Shown piece after piece: positions 1 through 9,554 of a stretch of 64,000 nucleotides of DNA. Position 1 is the stretch's first letter; each line of letters starts with the position of its first letter. Origin of the DNA: Sulfurovum sp. UBA12169 (GTDB taxonomy: Bacteria; Campylobacterota; Campylobacteria; Campylobacterales; Sulfurovaceae). The stretch spans positions 182,038 to 246,037 of the forward strand of contig DLUH01000001.1 in assembly GCA_002742845.1 (NCBI GenBank). The letters are read 5' to 3'. The position numbers and the translations under genes are program-made. Below the pieces are notes generated by a model. It did no database searches, was not told the origin of the DNA, and worked only from the letters and a program-made list of their open reading frames with translations.

Positions 1-28
1 GGGCGCAAAAACTAAATCTTATAAAAGA

Positions 29-238
29 TTAAAACTCAAATCCTCCGCTTTCTCCTTTATTCATACTCTCATAAACACTTATAACGTAGGCATCTCTTAG
101 TTCACACTTTAAGACGAGTTCGCATTTGAGGCAGCTGTTGAGCTCTCGTGAAACTTGACAGGCTTGCAACTCTTCTTGCTTCACGGTTAGTGCGATTTCC
201 CACTGGTCAGGCATTTTCTTTTGCACATTTTTTTGCAT
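29..238 (-). CDS. small hypothetical protein, two CxxC-like cysteines
   Basis: A 69-residue protein I do not recognise. The frame is open further upstream, but the ATG at 238 overlaps the TAA of fbp as TAATG. That is the same stop-start overlap fbp itself has with mobB, so I chose it as a translationally coupled start. The product is rich in Lys and Glu, with cysteines near residues 27, 36, 39 and 45 (a CLKC motif followed by LKCEL), which could bind metal or form disulfides. No signal peptide or membrane segment is visible. It is the third gene of a mobB-fbp-orf unit. The function is unknown; the coupling makes it likely to be a real gene. Confidence 0.6.
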   Translation of the reverse strand: MQKNVQKKMPDQWEIALTVKQEELQACQVSRELNSCLKCELVLKCELRDAYVISVYESMNKGESGGFEF

Positions 239-1089
239 TAGGCTTTGATTCCATAGGCTTTTTTGAGTGCTTCTATCTCGTAGTCTGAACCAAAAAAGCA
301 AGGGGTAGTGTCATGGGGATGTTCTGGGATAAGCTCAAGAAGCCTGACACCATTACTGTTGATTGCTTTACCGCCTGCTTGTTCATACATGAGTGCGAAA
401 GGGATAACTTCGAAAAGCTGTCTGAGTTTACCTTCCGGTTTGTCAGAGGTGCCGGGATAAGAGAAGAGTCCGCCGCCTTTAAGCAGGATTTGGTGGAGGT
501 CCGGCACCATGCCTCCGGAATAACGCAGCCTATATCCTTTCGCAAAAAGATCATCTACAAAATTTTTGTGGCAGGTGCTCCAGTTTTGTTGTGTGCCGCC
601 CGGTGCGTTGAGTTTGCCTTTTTGACCCAGTGAAACTTCGCCAATGAGATTAAACTCTTCTCCCTGCGCTCTGTAGTGAAGCGGTTTGCCCTTTTTGGTG
701 GCAACCATGAGTTCAATGCGCGGTCCATAGACAACATATGCCGATGCAATGAGATTTTCGCCTTTAAGCTCCCCTTCATAGATACCAAAAATAGATCCGA
801 CAGAAAGGTTGACATCAGCCAAGCTGGAGCCATCAAGAGGGTCATAGCAGATCGTGTATTTTCCATCCTTATTTATCTCCAAAATCCCTTCTTTTTCTTC
901 GCTCACCAGCGCTTTGACAATGGAAACTTCCATGAAAGCCTGTTCAACGATGTAGTCGCTTTTTACGTCCAGCTTGAGTTGTTCTTCACCGGAAGAATTC
1001 TCCGTGTTGCTGTATCCAAGATCTTCTGTTTTTATGGCGTGATCTATTTTGAGAGCAATAGTTTTGATGGTGTTAAAAATAGTTTGCAT
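238..1089 (-). CDS. fbp: class I fructose-1,6-bisphosphatase
   Basis: Cytosolic FBPase that hydrolyses fructose-1,6-bisphosphate to fructose-6-phosphate, the committed gluconeogenic step and part of carbon fixation in autotrophs. The 283-residue protein has the metal-binding DPLDGSS motif at residues 83-89 followed by VGSIFGIY, acidic residues near 64-65, and the substrate-binding [12 protein letters not shown] stretch at 189-200, all typical of class I enzymes. The frame stays open ten codons further upstream. I chose the ATG at 1089 because it overlaps the TAA of mobB (TAATG) and because family N-termini begin about here. It is coupled at its 3' end to the next small gene. Confidence 0.93.
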   Translation of the reverse strand: MQTIFNTIKTIALKIDHAIKTEDLGYSNTENSSGEEQLKLDVKSDYIVEQAFMEVSIVKALVSEEKEGILEINKDGKYTICYDPLDGSSLADVNLSVGSIFGIYEGELKGENLIASAYVVYGPRIELMVATKKGKPLHYRAQGEEFNLIGEVSLGQKGKLNAPGGTQQNWSTCHKNFVDDLFAKGYRLRYSGGMVPDLHQILLKGGGLFSYPGTSDKPEGKLRQLFEVIPFALMYEQAGGKAINSNGVRLLELIPEHPHDTTPCFFGSDYEIEALKKAYGIKA

Positions 1090-1586
1090 TATATCTCTTT
1101 GGCGTGATGATTGATCCATTCAATGATCGCATTTGTATCATTGAGATCAAGTATATTTATGGATGAAGGTATAGTATAGCAGCTTGTATCGATTGAATCA
1201 TCAATTGCGATGGCTTCACTGCAATCAAAATAGCTTTCATCTATCTTATTCCTAAAAATGGCAATGCGCGGAAGCGGAAGTGTTTTTAGCCCCTCAACAA
1301 GCAGGATATCAAAGTCTCTTATCATGTGAACAATGTCATCCAAATTTTTTTCTTTTTGCGAAAAGTAGGTGGTGCGGGTAGGTGAGGTGACGACCACTTC
1401 CGCGCCTGTTTGTGAAAAGATATAGCTGTCTTTACCTTCGATATCAAACCTTGCTTTGTCTTTGGGGTCGTTTTTAATAATGGCAACTTTATAATTTTTA
1501 ATTAGTTCTTTTGCAATTTTTTCAATCAGTGTTGTTTTGCCGCTATTTGACGGACCCGTAAAGGCTACCGCAACTCTTTTATGCAT
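1089..1586 (-). CDS. mobB: molybdopterin-guanine dinucleotide biosynthesis protein B
   Basis: A 165-residue P-loop GTPase of the MobB family, thought to act as an adaptor with MobA when GMP is attached to molybdopterin for molybdoenzymes. The Walker A motif GPSNSGKTT lies at residues 11-19. It is followed by the family's nucleotide-site features: a [17 protein letters not shown] stretch after strand 2 (MobB normally has a KH.HH.FDxPGKDS form here) and LLVEGLK, which resembles the conserved EG motif. Length is normal. It heads the mobB-fbp-orf unit with TAATG overlaps. Presence of molybdoenzymes elsewhere in the genome is implied but not seen in this window. Confidence 0.88.
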   Translation of the reverse strand: MHKRVAVAFTGPSNSGKTTLIEKIAKELIKNYKVAIIKNDPKDKARFDIEGKDSYIFSQTGAEVVVTSPTRTTYFSQKEKNLDDIVHMIRDFDILLVEGLKTLPLPRIAIFRNKIDESYFDCSEAIAIDDSIDTSCYTIPSSINILDLNDTNAIIEWINHHAKEI

Positions 1587-1726
1587 CTTATTGGTTCCTC
1601 GTATAGATTTTTACATCCCTGCACCAAGAGGGTATCTTGGGGTATTGTCGGGAGATTTGTATGAAAAAGATTATACTTAAAACTTTATTGAAACTATGTT
1701 AAAATCACTACAATAAAGGAGGGTCG

Positions 1727-2251
1727 ATGCGCAATATCACATTTATGGTCATCGCAGCAACTTTCCTGACGGCCTGTACGCAAAAAGAAGAGATATCTCT
1801 TGTCCGGGAATTTGAAAAACACAAGCCTTTCCATAAAAATTTGAGCAAGACCGAAAAGGTTCAGCTTTACAATTTGGCAGGAGAGACCAGGGCACTTCTT
1901 GTTGCAACATATCTTTATACTCAGACATCGCACAAAAAAGACGAAAGAGATGAAGTTTTTATCATAGGAATCTACGCAGAAGACGGTACGGGGAACGATG
2001 ATTTTACAAAGTCAGAATATGCGCTTACGCTTAATGGACAGCCGCCCAAAAAGATACAAAAGCTTAACTATAAAGATATCAGACTGAAAGATATCTCTTT
2101 TGTAACGGAGTGGGGAAGTTATTATCTGATGACTTTTTCTCATGTTGAAAGCAAAAGCTTTGATCTTGTCTTTGAAAGTAAAAATTATGCGAGAGGCACA
2201 CTGCATTTTGCAAAAGTAGCGAAATATGTATTGACTCAAAAGGCGGATTAA
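1727..2251 (+). CDS. putative lipoprotein
   Basis: A 174-residue protein of unknown function. A short signal peptide ends in a lipobox (LTAC) with the lipidated cysteine at residue 17, so it should be anchored in the outer or inner membrane facing the periplasm. The mature part is hydrophilic and has no repeats or metal motifs that I recognise. An excellent ribosome binding site (AAAGGAGGG) sits just before the ATG, so the start is secure. It stands alone between divergent mobB and convergent slt. The function cannot be inferred. Confidence 0.75.
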   Translation: MRNITFMVIAATFLTACTQKEEISLVREFEKHKPFHKNLSKTEKVQLYNLAGETRALLVATYLYTQTSHKKDERDEVFIIGIYAEDGTGNDDFTKSEYALTLNGQPPKKIQKLNYKDIRLKDISFVTEWGSYYLMTFSHVESKSFDLVFESKNYARGTLHFAKVAKYVLTQKAD

Positions 2252-2294
2252 AGCCCTTTGTTTTTTTGGAATATTTTTTATGGTCTAGCGGAGA

Positions 2295-3854
2295 CTACTG
2301 TCTAAACTTGTCTGTTTTGGAGGGTGTGGTGAGTGACTCAAGAAAGGGTAAAAGTCTCGTCGGCTGTCCGAGTTTATTCATGTAGATCACATAGTTAGTA
2401 AGGACATGCTTGCCGTATTCTTTTGCTTCTTCGTTTTGTATTGTCTCCATACTCCAATAAGGTTGATAGGCGCCGGGTCTAAAATACTTTTGTGTTGTGA
2501 TAAGATTTCTGGTAAACCCTATGCCCCCATTATATGCATATGCGACAAAAAGCGGATGATAAAGATATGTGGTGAGATAGTCTAAATGAAAATTGGCATA
2601 ATCTAAAGCTTTATAGGGATTAAACATCTCATCGAGATCTATTTTTTCGCCTTTTTTCATAGCTATATCTTCGACCAAAAACGGCATGATTTGCATCATG
2701 CCAAGCGCAAATGAACGCGAAACCGAAGCGGGTACAAAACGACTTTCTTGTCTGGCGATTGCATACAAAAGCGCCTGGCGTTTTGGGCTAAGATTTTTCA
2801 TTATATTGCGGTAAGGCATTGGAAAGTATGATTCTTTGAAGTTGGATGCTTTGGCTTTGATGTAAGTATAGGGTCCAATGGTTTCATCAGATTTATATTC
2901 ATCGGCTAAATGCTGCAGGTTGTATCTGCCCGAAAAGAGTTTTTCTTTAAGCGCTGCCCAATGAATAGGATCTTGTATGTTGAAATGACCAATGCGAGCA
3001 GGGGAAAGCTTTGGGGTGATCGTCTTTGGGTATTTCATTTTCATGATATCACGTGCGGCAAGAGTATACATATTGACATGATAGCCGTTGAGCAGATTTT
3101 TTAGATATCCCTTGTCTTTGCTGACTAGATACAGCCAAAAATTAGCTTTGTCTTTGTCTTTTCTTTCGGTAAATTTTTTTCTGGCTTGTCCAAAATAGAG
3201 TAATGCGATTTTAGGCTTATTTTGCGAAAGTGCATAAAGGCCAAGTTTAAAATGCGTTTGAGGGGAGATGAGATTGCCTTCTGCCGGCGGCTGCATTAGT
3301 GACTGACGTAGTTTGGGCAGATCCTCTGAGAGTATAATCCGAATACTTTGGTCAAATTTTTCATCCATAGTCATGAGTCGATACTCTTTTGAGGAGAGAA
3401 GCTTGTCAAATCTTTGTTTGCGTATGGTATGTCCGCAATTGTTGAAAAGGTAGCACTCCATTTGCGGCGTGCTTGCTACCCATGCCGGAGCAATAAGCTT
3501 GCCTTGTTTGAGTGCCTGAAGTTTTTGGTGGTTGGCTTTCCATTGCTGCTTCTCGGCTTCGGTTGCCTTGCGTCTTACGGGAGCACTTGCTGCTTGCACA
3601 TGAGGGGCTAAACCGGTTTTTCGCCTATAAACTTCTCGCAGTTTTTTGTTGAGAAAACTGGCTTCTTGAATAATGGATTTTGCTTCCGAGGCAGTCGTAG
3701 TGCTTTGAGACAAAAAACGCCAAATATAATAATCTTTTTCTATGCTTTTGGGCATATTGTGTATTTGCCAATATTCAAAGGTTTTCGCATTCAGACTTAT
3801 TGTGCCCAAGGTCAATACAATGGCTGCAGCAGCATAAATAGCACGAATTTTCAT
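2295..3854 (-). CDS. slt: soluble lytic murein transglycosylase (SLT domain)
   Basis: A 519-residue periplasmic enzyme that cleaves the MurNAc-GlcNAc glycosidic bond of peptidoglycan and releases 1,6-anhydro-muropeptides. A Sec signal peptide occupies residues 1-23 (ending LNAK). A long helical region follows, and the C-terminal lysozyme-like SLT domain shows ARQESRF, with the catalytic Glu near residue 369, then ALGMMQIMP and YNGG, the family motifs. It is the last gene of the exoX-gltX-yggT-slt run, only 8 bases after yggT. Its products would feed the anmK-amgK-murU recycling genes near 25-28 kb; that link is inference. Confidence 0.9.
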   Translation of the reverse strand: MKIRAIYAAAAIVLTLGTISLNAKTFEYWQIHNMPKSIEKDYYIWRFLSQSTTTASEAKSIIQEASFLNKKLREVYRRKTGLAPHVQAASAPVRRKATEAEKQQWKANHQKLQALKQGKLIAPAWVASTPQMECYLFNNCGHTIRKQRFDKLLSSKEYRLMTMDEKFDQSIRIILSEDLPKLRQSLMQPPAEGNLISPQTHFKLGLYALSQNKPKIALLYFGQARKKFTERKDKDKANFWLYLVSKDKGYLKNLLNGYHVNMYTLAARDIMKMKYPKTITPKLSPARIGHFNIQDPIHWAALKEKLFSGRYNLQHLADEYKSDETIGPYTYIKAKASNFKESYFPMPYRNIMKNLSPKRQALLYAIARQESRFVPASVSRSFALGMMQIMPFLVEDIAMKKGEKIDLDEMFNPYKALDYANFHLDYLTTYLYHPLFVAYAYNGGIGFTRNLITTQKYFRPGAYQPYWSMETIQNEEAKEYGKHVLTNYVIYMNKLGQPTRLLPFLESLTTPSKTDKFRQ

Positions 3855-3862
3855 ACCTGTTC

Positions 3863-4132
3863 CTAAAAGTAAGCCATCATAAAATTGTCTATAAGCTGCA
3901 ATCCTAAAATTACGATCAATGGAGAGAGATCAATCCCGGAAAAAACAACAAATGGCAATTTGTCTCTTATCCACCGGAATACAGGTTCTGTCAAACGAGA
4001 AAGTATCTGCACAATAGGATTTCGAGGATCAGGCCTGACAAAACTAAGCAAAGCGGCAATAATTACTATCCAGATATACAGCGAGATAACCGTATGCAGA
4101 GTCTGTACGATAGCATAGATTAGGGCATTCAT
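3863..4132 (-). CDS. YggT family membrane protein
   Basis: An 89-residue inner-membrane protein with two hydrophobic segments (about residues 13-30 and 65-85) and the family's conserved RPDPRNPIVQILSRLTEPVFRWIR linker. YggT proteins are linked to cell-shape maintenance and osmotic tolerance, but the molecular role is not settled. The ATG overlaps the stop codon of gltX by four bases, so the two are translationally coupled. slt follows after 8 bases, which fits a cell-envelope connection. Confidence 0.85.
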   Translation of the reverse strand: MNALIYAIVQTLHTVISLYIWIVIIAALLSFVRPDPRNPIVQILSRLTEPVFRWIRDKLPFVVFSGIDLSPLIVILGLQLIDNFMMAYF

Positions 4133-5439
4133 GAAGCAATCTCCAATAAGTATGATTTGATTAACGGATAAATTTCACTAAGTTCAGGACCATGTTCGGC
4201 ACCTGTAAGCAAAAGTCTAAGAGGCTTAAAAAAATATTTACCCTTAAGTCCGCTTTTCTCCATGAGATATGATTTAAATTCGTCAAATGTGCCGATCATG
4301 GGTGCATCAGCAATGATCTCTTCCAATGTGCGCATCTGTTCAGCCCATTCTCCCTCAAATCGTTTAGGAGTAAAAATAGGTTTTATTTTGCTCTCTAGTT
4401 CATTGACGGTGCTGGCTTCTTCAAGATAAATCTTGGCAAGTTTACCTATATTTTCATCGGCAAAACCAAAGAGAGAAGAGAGCGCCTTATCTTCCATCAT
4501 CTTGAGATGTTCTCTATTGATGAAGCGCAGTTTATCTATATCGAATCTAGCAGCACTTCTGGAAATATCTTCCAATCTAAACCATTCTATAGCTTCAGGA
4601 AGCGTAAAAATCTCCTTTGGTGCCTTGGTGTTGCCAAGCAGCAGAAGATAATTCGCAATAGCATCAGGAATAAATCCTTGTTCGAAGAGCCATTTTACTG
4701 AACTGGCATCATCCCTTTTGCTCATTTTTTTACCTTCATTGTTGAGAATTATGGGCAGATGCGCGTATATTGTTTCTTTTGTAAAGCCTAGTTGTGTTTT
4801 GATGTGCATTTGTTTGGGGGTATTGGAAAGGTGGTCTTCCCCTCTAATAATGAAATCTACATCGCTAAGCATGTCATCGCATGCGCAGGCAAAATTATAG
4901 GTGGATGTTCCGTCAGTTCTAAGGATAACAAAGCTGTCAACTTCATTGGGCGAAGTAACGATATCGCCCTTGATAAGGTCGTGATTGATGATCTGTGCTG
5001 CAGGTTTTTTGATGCGGACAACAAAAGGTATGCCATTTTCTTTAAGCAGGGCAAGTTCTTTTTTGTCGACATCCATACATTGACCGCTGTAGCGATAGGC
5101 AATTTTTTGTTCTATGGCTTTTTCTCTATGGCTTTCGAGTTCTTCAGCTGTGCAGGTACAGACAAATGCTTTTCCTTCTTCGAGCAGTTTCATGGCAAAC
5201 ATTTGGTGCATATGTAGATTTTCGCTTTGATGAGAAACACTGTCGTGCTTAAGTGCAAATTTTTCCAAAATTTGCATAATTTCTGTATCTTTTCCTTCAA
5301 TATTGCGTGCTTTATCTGTATCTTCTATGCGAATGATAAAACGTTCATGACGTTGTTGCGCAACCAAATAATTGAGTATGGCAACACGAAGGTTTCCTAT
5401 GTGCATATCGCCTGTAGGCGACGGGGCAAATCTTAACAT
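4129..5439 (-). CDS. gltX: glutamyl-tRNA synthetase
   Basis: Class I aminoacyl-tRNA synthetase of 436 residues that charges tRNA with glutamate. The HIGH signature appears as HIGN at residues 13-16 after FAPSPTG, and KMSKR lies near residue 240 followed by DDASSV. The frame is open about 44 codons further upstream, but the family begins exactly at MLRFAPSPTG, so I take the ATG at 5439. At 436 residues it is shorter than E. coli GltX and resembles the second GluRS (GltX2) that many Campylobacterota carry for tRNA-Gln. Which tRNA it charges cannot be read here. Confidence 0.92.
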   Translation of the reverse strand: MLRFAPSPTGDMHIGNLRVAILNYLVAQQRHERFIIRIEDTDKARNIEGKDTEIMQILEKFALKHDSVSHQSENLHMHQMFAMKLLEEGKAFVCTCTAEELESHREKAIEQKIAYRYSGQCMDVDKKELALLKENGIPFVVRIKKPAAQIINHDLIKGDIVTSPNEVDSFVILRTDGTSTYNFACACDDMLSDVDFIIRGEDHLSNTPKQMHIKTQLGFTKETIYAHLPIILNNEGKKMSKRDDASSVKWLFEQGFIPDAIANYLLLLGNTKAPKEIFTLPEAIEWFRLEDISRSAARFDIDKLRFINREHLKMMEDKALSSLFGFADENIGKLAKIYLEEASTVNELESKIKPIFTPKRFEGEWAEQMRTLEEIIADAPMIGTFDEFKSYLMEKSGLKGKYFFKPLRLLLTGAEHGPELSEIYPLIKSYLLEIAS

Positions 5440-5584
5440 ATTTTTTAGCTCCAATAGTGGGTAATTTAACGATGATATTATAGGCTCTTTTACTGAAAAT
5501 GCACTAAGAACGCAAAAGGAGCCGCCGAAAATAAATTTGTTTTTTTGGTTTATTTCGGCATTGTTTAGCAAAGTGACGAAGGGG

Positions 5585-6322
5585 TTACTTTAGATAAAAG
5601 TCCAAAGTAAACTGCATATCTTCATCAAGTTCCAGATTGTTTCTCATCCATCTTAGATATCCCATATCTTCGTGGGCTATTTCTTCGATTTCTCTCTCTT
5701 TGTATTTGCCAAATTTAAATGTTTTCATCATTACGGGGGTGTTGGTCAATTCTGAGAGTTTATGCATTACATCGACGCCGGGATGAGTCTCTTTTGTGGT
5801 TTGCACCAACTTGGAGAGCAGCAATTTCATCACCAAAACATCACCTATAGCATCATGCGCTTTTATGGTGATATGCAGCTTGTCTGCCTCTTCCTGCTCT
5901 GTTTTGTAAAGGTTCAGCGCATACCGCAAATATTGCAAACGATGGTAAGGCATATTCGGCAAAAGGTGTTTGGCACAGCGAAAAGTGTCGACAAGGGTGT
6001 AATGGTTCTCGAAACCCTCTTTTTTGAGCATGGCAAGATCAAAGTTGATGTTATGTGCAATAAGATAGTTTTCGATGTGGTTGAATTGTTGTAATTTTTT
6101 ATAAAAATCCGTTTGGGTCAGGGTGATTTTATCTTTAATGATGTCAGGAGTGATATTGTGTACTTCCATTGCTTCTATGCTGATCGGTACATTCGTAGAG
6201 CAGAATTCATCATAGGTCTCAATCTGTTCTTTGTTGTGTATAATCATTCCCCCTATCTGTATGATACGATCCTGCTCTTGATTTCCTGTTGTCTCTGTAT
6301 CAAAAAGTATATATTTCGCCAT
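5585..6322 (-). CDS. DEDD-family 3'-5' exonuclease (ExoX/DnaQ-like)
   Basis: A 245-residue exonuclease. The N-terminal RNase H-like domain has exo I as FDTETTG (Asp8, Glu10), an exo II region with AHNINFDLAML, and an exo III HxAxxD-type motif seen as AHDAIGD. The last 50 residues (FKFGKYKEREIEEIAHEDMGYLRW) form the small basic module often attached to ExoX-like proteins. It probably degrades single-stranded DNA in repair or proofreading. It is the first gene of the exoX-gltX-yggT-slt series, with a 145-base gap before gltX. Confidence 0.82.
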   Translation of the reverse strand: MAKYILFDTETTGNQEQDRIIQIGGMIIHNKEQIETYDEFCSTNVPISIEAMEVHNITPDIIKDKITLTQTDFYKKLQQFNHIENYLIAHNINFDLAMLKKEGFENHYTLVDTFRCAKHLLPNMPYHRLQYLRYALNLYKTEQEEADKLHITIKAHDAIGDVLVMKLLLSKLVQTTKETHPGVDVMHKLSELTNTPVMMKTFKFGKYKEREIEEIAHEDMGYLRWMRNNLELDEDMQFTLDFYLK

Positions 6323-6394
6323 GTGATCCCCCGATGTAATGTTGGATAATACCTTATTTTTGATTATAATAACAACTCTGAATAATTAACAAGA

Positions 6395-6400
6395 TATAAT
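6395..6400 (+). promoter_or_regulatory. -10 element upstream of psd
   Basis: A perfect TATAAT (a second lies at 6365-6370) in the AT-rich divergent gap between exoX and psd. No good -35 is visible, which is usual for Campylobacterota sigma-70 promoters. Confidence 0.45.
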
Positions 6401-6507
6401 CATCAGATACAGAAACGATGATTATAGATGTGTAACTCATTTTTAAAAATAAGAAGTTTCCCTGTTGCATCAAAAAGATGCTTAAACGCTATCAACAAAG
6501 GAAAAAA

Positions 6508-7323
6508 ATGGATAAACATTTTACATCGGTTATTTCAAATGCTTTTGGAAAGTTTGCTTCTAAAGCATTTCCAAAGCCTGTTCAAAACTTTATTAACAAA
6601 GGCTATGTTTCGTTGATGGGATTAGACATGAGTGAATTTATGGACTCAAGTCAGTATCCTACGCTCAATGCGCTTTTTACGCGATCTTTTGTAAAAGAGA
6701 GGACGATAGAGGGGGACGAGACAGCTTTGATCTCTCCGGCAGATTCTTTAATCACGGACTATGGCAGGATTAAGGAAGGCAAAGCTTATCAAATTAAAGG
6801 AATGAGTTATGATATTGACAGGCTTTTGGGAGATGACTATCAAGGAAAAGCTGCGTTGCTGGAAGAAGGAAATTTTATCAATTTTTATTTATCCCCCAAA
6901 GATTATCATCGATATCATATGCCGCTTGATCTAAAAATAAAAAGCCTAACACATATACCCGGTAAAATTTATCCTGTCAACATGCCTCTTTTGCGAAACA
7001 AAATGAATCTTTTCATTGAAAACGAAAGAGTCGTCATAGAATGCAAAGATCACAAAGGAAAAACGCATTTTTTGATTCTTGTAGGTGCGCTTAACGTAGG
7101 AAAAATGGTGGTAACTTTTGAAGAGAAGGTTAAAACCAATGCAAATATTTATTATACGTCCCACTATACTTTTTCGGATCTTTCTTTAAAAAAAGGTGAA
7201 ATGTTTGGCTGGTTTGAGATGGGATCGACCATTGTGCTGCTGAGTGAAAAAGAGAGCATTCAAACAGAGGTTGCAATCAACCAGAAAGTCTTTTTTGGTC
7301 AAAAAATAGGTAAGGTGTTTTAA
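6508..7323 (+). CDS. psd: phosphatidylserine decarboxylase proenzyme
   Basis: Membrane-associated enzyme of 271 residues that makes phosphatidylethanolamine from phosphatidylserine. It is made as a proenzyme that cleaves itself between Gly and Ser of a GST motif to form the pyruvoyl cofactor. Here the motif is MGST near residue 239, where E. coli has LGST. The stretch FYLSPKDYHRYHMP is the conserved central active-site region. The frame allows a start ten codons earlier, but AAAGGA lies 7 bases before the ATG at 6508, so I use that. A PDC-sensor gene follows 11 bases later. Confidence 0.92.
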   Translation: MDKHFTSVISNAFGKFASKAFPKPVQNFINKGYVSLMGLDMSEFMDSSQYPTLNALFTRSFVKERTIEGDETALISPADSLITDYGRIKEGKAYQIKGMSYDIDRLLGDDYQGKAALLEEGNFINFYLSPKDYHRYHMPLDLKIKSLTHIPGKIYPVNMPLLRNKMNLFIENERVVIECKDHKGKTHFLILVGALNVGKMVVTFEEKVKTNANIYYTSHYTFSDLSLKKGEMFGWFEMGSTIVLLSEKESIQTEVAINQKVFFGQKIGKVF

Positions 7324-7334
7324 AGGAGCAAGTT

Positions 7335-8249
7335 ATGGTAATCAAAGAGATACAGGAATACGCACAGATACGCACCAAAGCCAGAGCCTATCTTTGTTAT
7401 ATTCTTAGCCGCAATATTTCTCACAATCTTGACGGGGCAAGCCTGGAGAGTGTACTGAATAATATTAAAAAAATCAAACAATCCTTGCCTCAGAGTGAAG
7501 TAATCTATGCCATTGATAAAAATGGCATACAACTCACTGATAATTATTCTGCTAATCCGAAGCTTAATAGTATTGGAAAAGGAGAAGACAGAAGCAATAG
7601 GGCTTATTATTATCGTACCATTAATGAGCACCGTTGCATTCTGACCGATCCCTATCCTTCATTGGTCAGCAATGAGCTTGTGGTTACGTCTACTTTTCCC
7701 GTATATGACCAAGAGAATAATCTTTTATGTATCATATGCGTGGATATCACTCTTCACGATATCCTAAAGATGGTGCATCCTTCTTCGGTTGATTCGAATT
7801 TTGGCACATTGAGCAAAGTGGTCTATGGAGCATTTTCGGTTGCTCTTTTTGCCGTAGCACTCTTGCTCTTTATTGAGGGGATCATCAGTTTTATGGCTTT
7901 TGGTATGGATTTTACCAAAATAGATATCAATGAAGTATTTAAATCTACAATTTTACTTACACTTTCGTTGGCAATTGTGGATTTGGTCAAAGCAATATTT
8001 GAAGAAGAAGTGCTTGGAGTTAAAAACAAGAACAGTTCGACCGACACCCATCAAACAATGGTACGTTTTTTAGGCTCTATCATTATCGCACTTTCTATTG
8101 AAGCACTGATGCTAGTCTTTAAGTTTGCACTAACCGACCCCAGCAAATTGCTTTATGCCGTTTACCTAATCGGCGGGGTTACTGCGCTGATTATAGCACT
8201 TTCGGTCTACTTGAACGCCAACAATAAGAGCAACAATAAAAGCAAATGA
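7335..8249 (+). CDS. membrane protein with extracytoplasmic-type PDC/Cache sensor fold
   Basis: A 304-residue protein. Residues 1-150 resemble a PDC/Cache ligand-sensing domain (RSNRAYYYRTI..., then TSTFPVYDQENNLLCIICVDITL, the final strand motif of such domains). Three or four hydrophobic helices follow (about 160-185, 200-220, 240-260 and 268-290). No kinase, methyl-accepting, GGDEF or other output domain is visible. There is no obvious membrane helix before the sensor domain, so its topology is unclear. It has a good AAGGAG before the ATG and overlaps the next gene (HAD) by four bases. The ligand and output are unknown. Confidence 0.65.
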   Translation: MVIKEIQEYAQIRTKARAYLCYILSRNISHNLDGASLESVLNNIKKIKQSLPQSEVIYAIDKNGIQLTDNYSANPKLNSIGKGEDRSNRAYYYRTINEHRCILTDPYPSLVSNELVVTSTFPVYDQENNLLCIICVDITLHDILKMVHPSSVDSNFGTLSKVVYGAFSVALFAVALLLFIEGIISFMAFGMDFTKIDINEVFKSTILLTLSLAIVDLVKAIFEEEVLGVKNKNSSTDTHQTMVRFLGSIIIALSIEALMLVFKFALTDPSKLLYAVYLIGGVTALIIALSVYLNANNKSNNKSK

Positions 8250-8863
8250 AGCACAAATTGATCATTTTTGATATGGATGGCACATTGGTAGATAGTTCTC
8301 TTTCTATCGCCAATGCTATCAATTATGTAAGGAAAAATCTAGGTTTTCAACCTATGGAGCATGGGCATATCATAAGGCATATTAATGATCCTGCCATTAA
8401 TCCTTCCCAGTTCTTTTATTATGCCAAAGTCTTTGACAAGCAGCATGAAAAATGGTTTTCTGAATATTATACGAACAACCATCAAAAAGAGCTGGTGCTT
8501 TATGAGGGGATAGATACACTTTTAAAAAAGCTGAAAAACAGGGGACACAAACTGGCTATCGCAACCAATGCTTACCGAAACTCAACCATAGAATCTTTGA
8601 CACATTTAAAAATCTATGACTATTTTGATGCGATTGCCTGCTACGATGATGTCCTCCAGGGTAAACCGCACCCAGACATGCTCTTTAAAATTTTAAGAGA
8701 GGTGCGCTTGGATCCGCGCGAAACACTTTTTATCGGAGATGGTCCTCGGGACGAGATGGCAAGTCAAAAAGCAGGCATTGACTATAGAATGGTTTCCTGG
8801 GGTTTTACGAAACATCATAATGCTATAAAAAGCGTCCATGAATTGGAAGCTCTGTTGTTTTGA
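8246..8863 (+). CDS. HAD-family phosphatase (phosphoglycolate phosphatase-like)
   Basis: A 205-residue HAD hydrolase with motif I FDMDGTLVDSS (nucleophile Asp9, acid Asp11), motif II as AIATNAYR, and motif III/IV as GKPHPDML and FIGDGPRDEMAS. The inserted helical cap between residues 15 and 85 is typical of the phosphoglycolate phosphatase/beta-phosphoglucomutase group. The substrate cannot be told from sequence. It overlaps the sensor gene before it by four bases (ATGA), so the two are co-translated. Confidence 0.82.
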   Translation: MKHKLIIFDMDGTLVDSSLSIANAINYVRKNLGFQPMEHGHIIRHINDPAINPSQFFYYAKVFDKQHEKWFSEYYTNNHQKELVLYEGIDTLLKKLKNRGHKLAIATNAYRNSTIESLTHLKIYDYFDAIACYDDVLQGKPHPDMLFKILREVRLDPRETLFIGDGPRDEMASQKAGIDYRMVSWGFTKHHNAIKSVHELEALLF

Positions 8864-8907
8864 TGGCTATTGCTTGACATTCGGTTTTTGGATCGCATTC
8901 AAAATTC

Positions 8908-9480
8908 TTAGCATCTATCCCGGCATTTTTTTCTTGCAACCATGGAAGCCTTCATTGTTTTGGTTCCGCTTATATCGGTATCCCAGTATTCACAAATATG
9001 CAGCAATTCACATGGTCCATGAAAAGCGCTTTCCAGTTCCCCTTTTTCAAGTAAAAATGCGCGCTCAGAAGGAGCTCTTTCGTTGTCGGGATGATACAAG
9101 AAGGTTTCATAGATAAAGATTCCTTCTTCTTTTAGGGCATTGATAATCTGAGGAAAAAGTGAACGTTTAAGAAAATAGGTGCACACAATCAAATCATAGC
9201 TGTTTTGCGATAGTGCGTAAGTATCAAAATCAACCTCTTTGGCATGAATATGAGGAATATTTTGCAAAGAAGCAATGGCGACGGAACTGATATCCAGTGC
9301 ATCCACTTCAAAACCAACGGAAGCCAAGAGTTTACTGTGCCTGCCCATTCCGCAAGCTATATCAAGCGCTTTTGTCCCTTTTGCAAGTGCAATATTTTGT
9401 GTGACCAGCGAGATAGGGGTGTCCCGAACAGAACTGTTTTGATATTTTTTATCCCAGCGAAGCTTGTCTTCATGCGCCAT
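8908..9480 (-). CDS. class I SAM-dependent methyltransferase (TehB-like)
   Basis: A 190-residue methyltransferase with the SAM-binding motif I ALDIACGMGRHS near residue 40, followed by an acidic end of strand 2 (VDALDIS) and motif IV YDLIVCTYFL. This layout matches TehB/UbiE-like small-molecule methyltransferases; tellurite or thiol substrates are possible but not shown. The frame is open 22 codons further upstream, but AAAGG precedes the ATG at 9480 and avoids overlapping the divergent mntP start region. It ends convergently to the HAD gene. Confidence 0.75.
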   Translation of the reverse strand: MAHEDKLRWDKKYQNSSVRDTPISLVTQNIALAKGTKALDIACGMGRHSKLLASVGFEVDALDISSVAIASLQNIPHIHAKEVDFDTYALSQNSYDLIVCTYFLKRSLFPQIINALKEEGIFIYETFLYHPDNERAPSERAFLLEKGELESAFHGPCELLHICEYWDTDISGTKTMKASMVARKKCRDRC

Positions 9481-9554
9481 TTTTTTAGCCTTTTTGGATA
9501 TGATTCTATCAAAATTTGCTGGAAAAACAATGCAGATATGTATCAAGGATTTTT

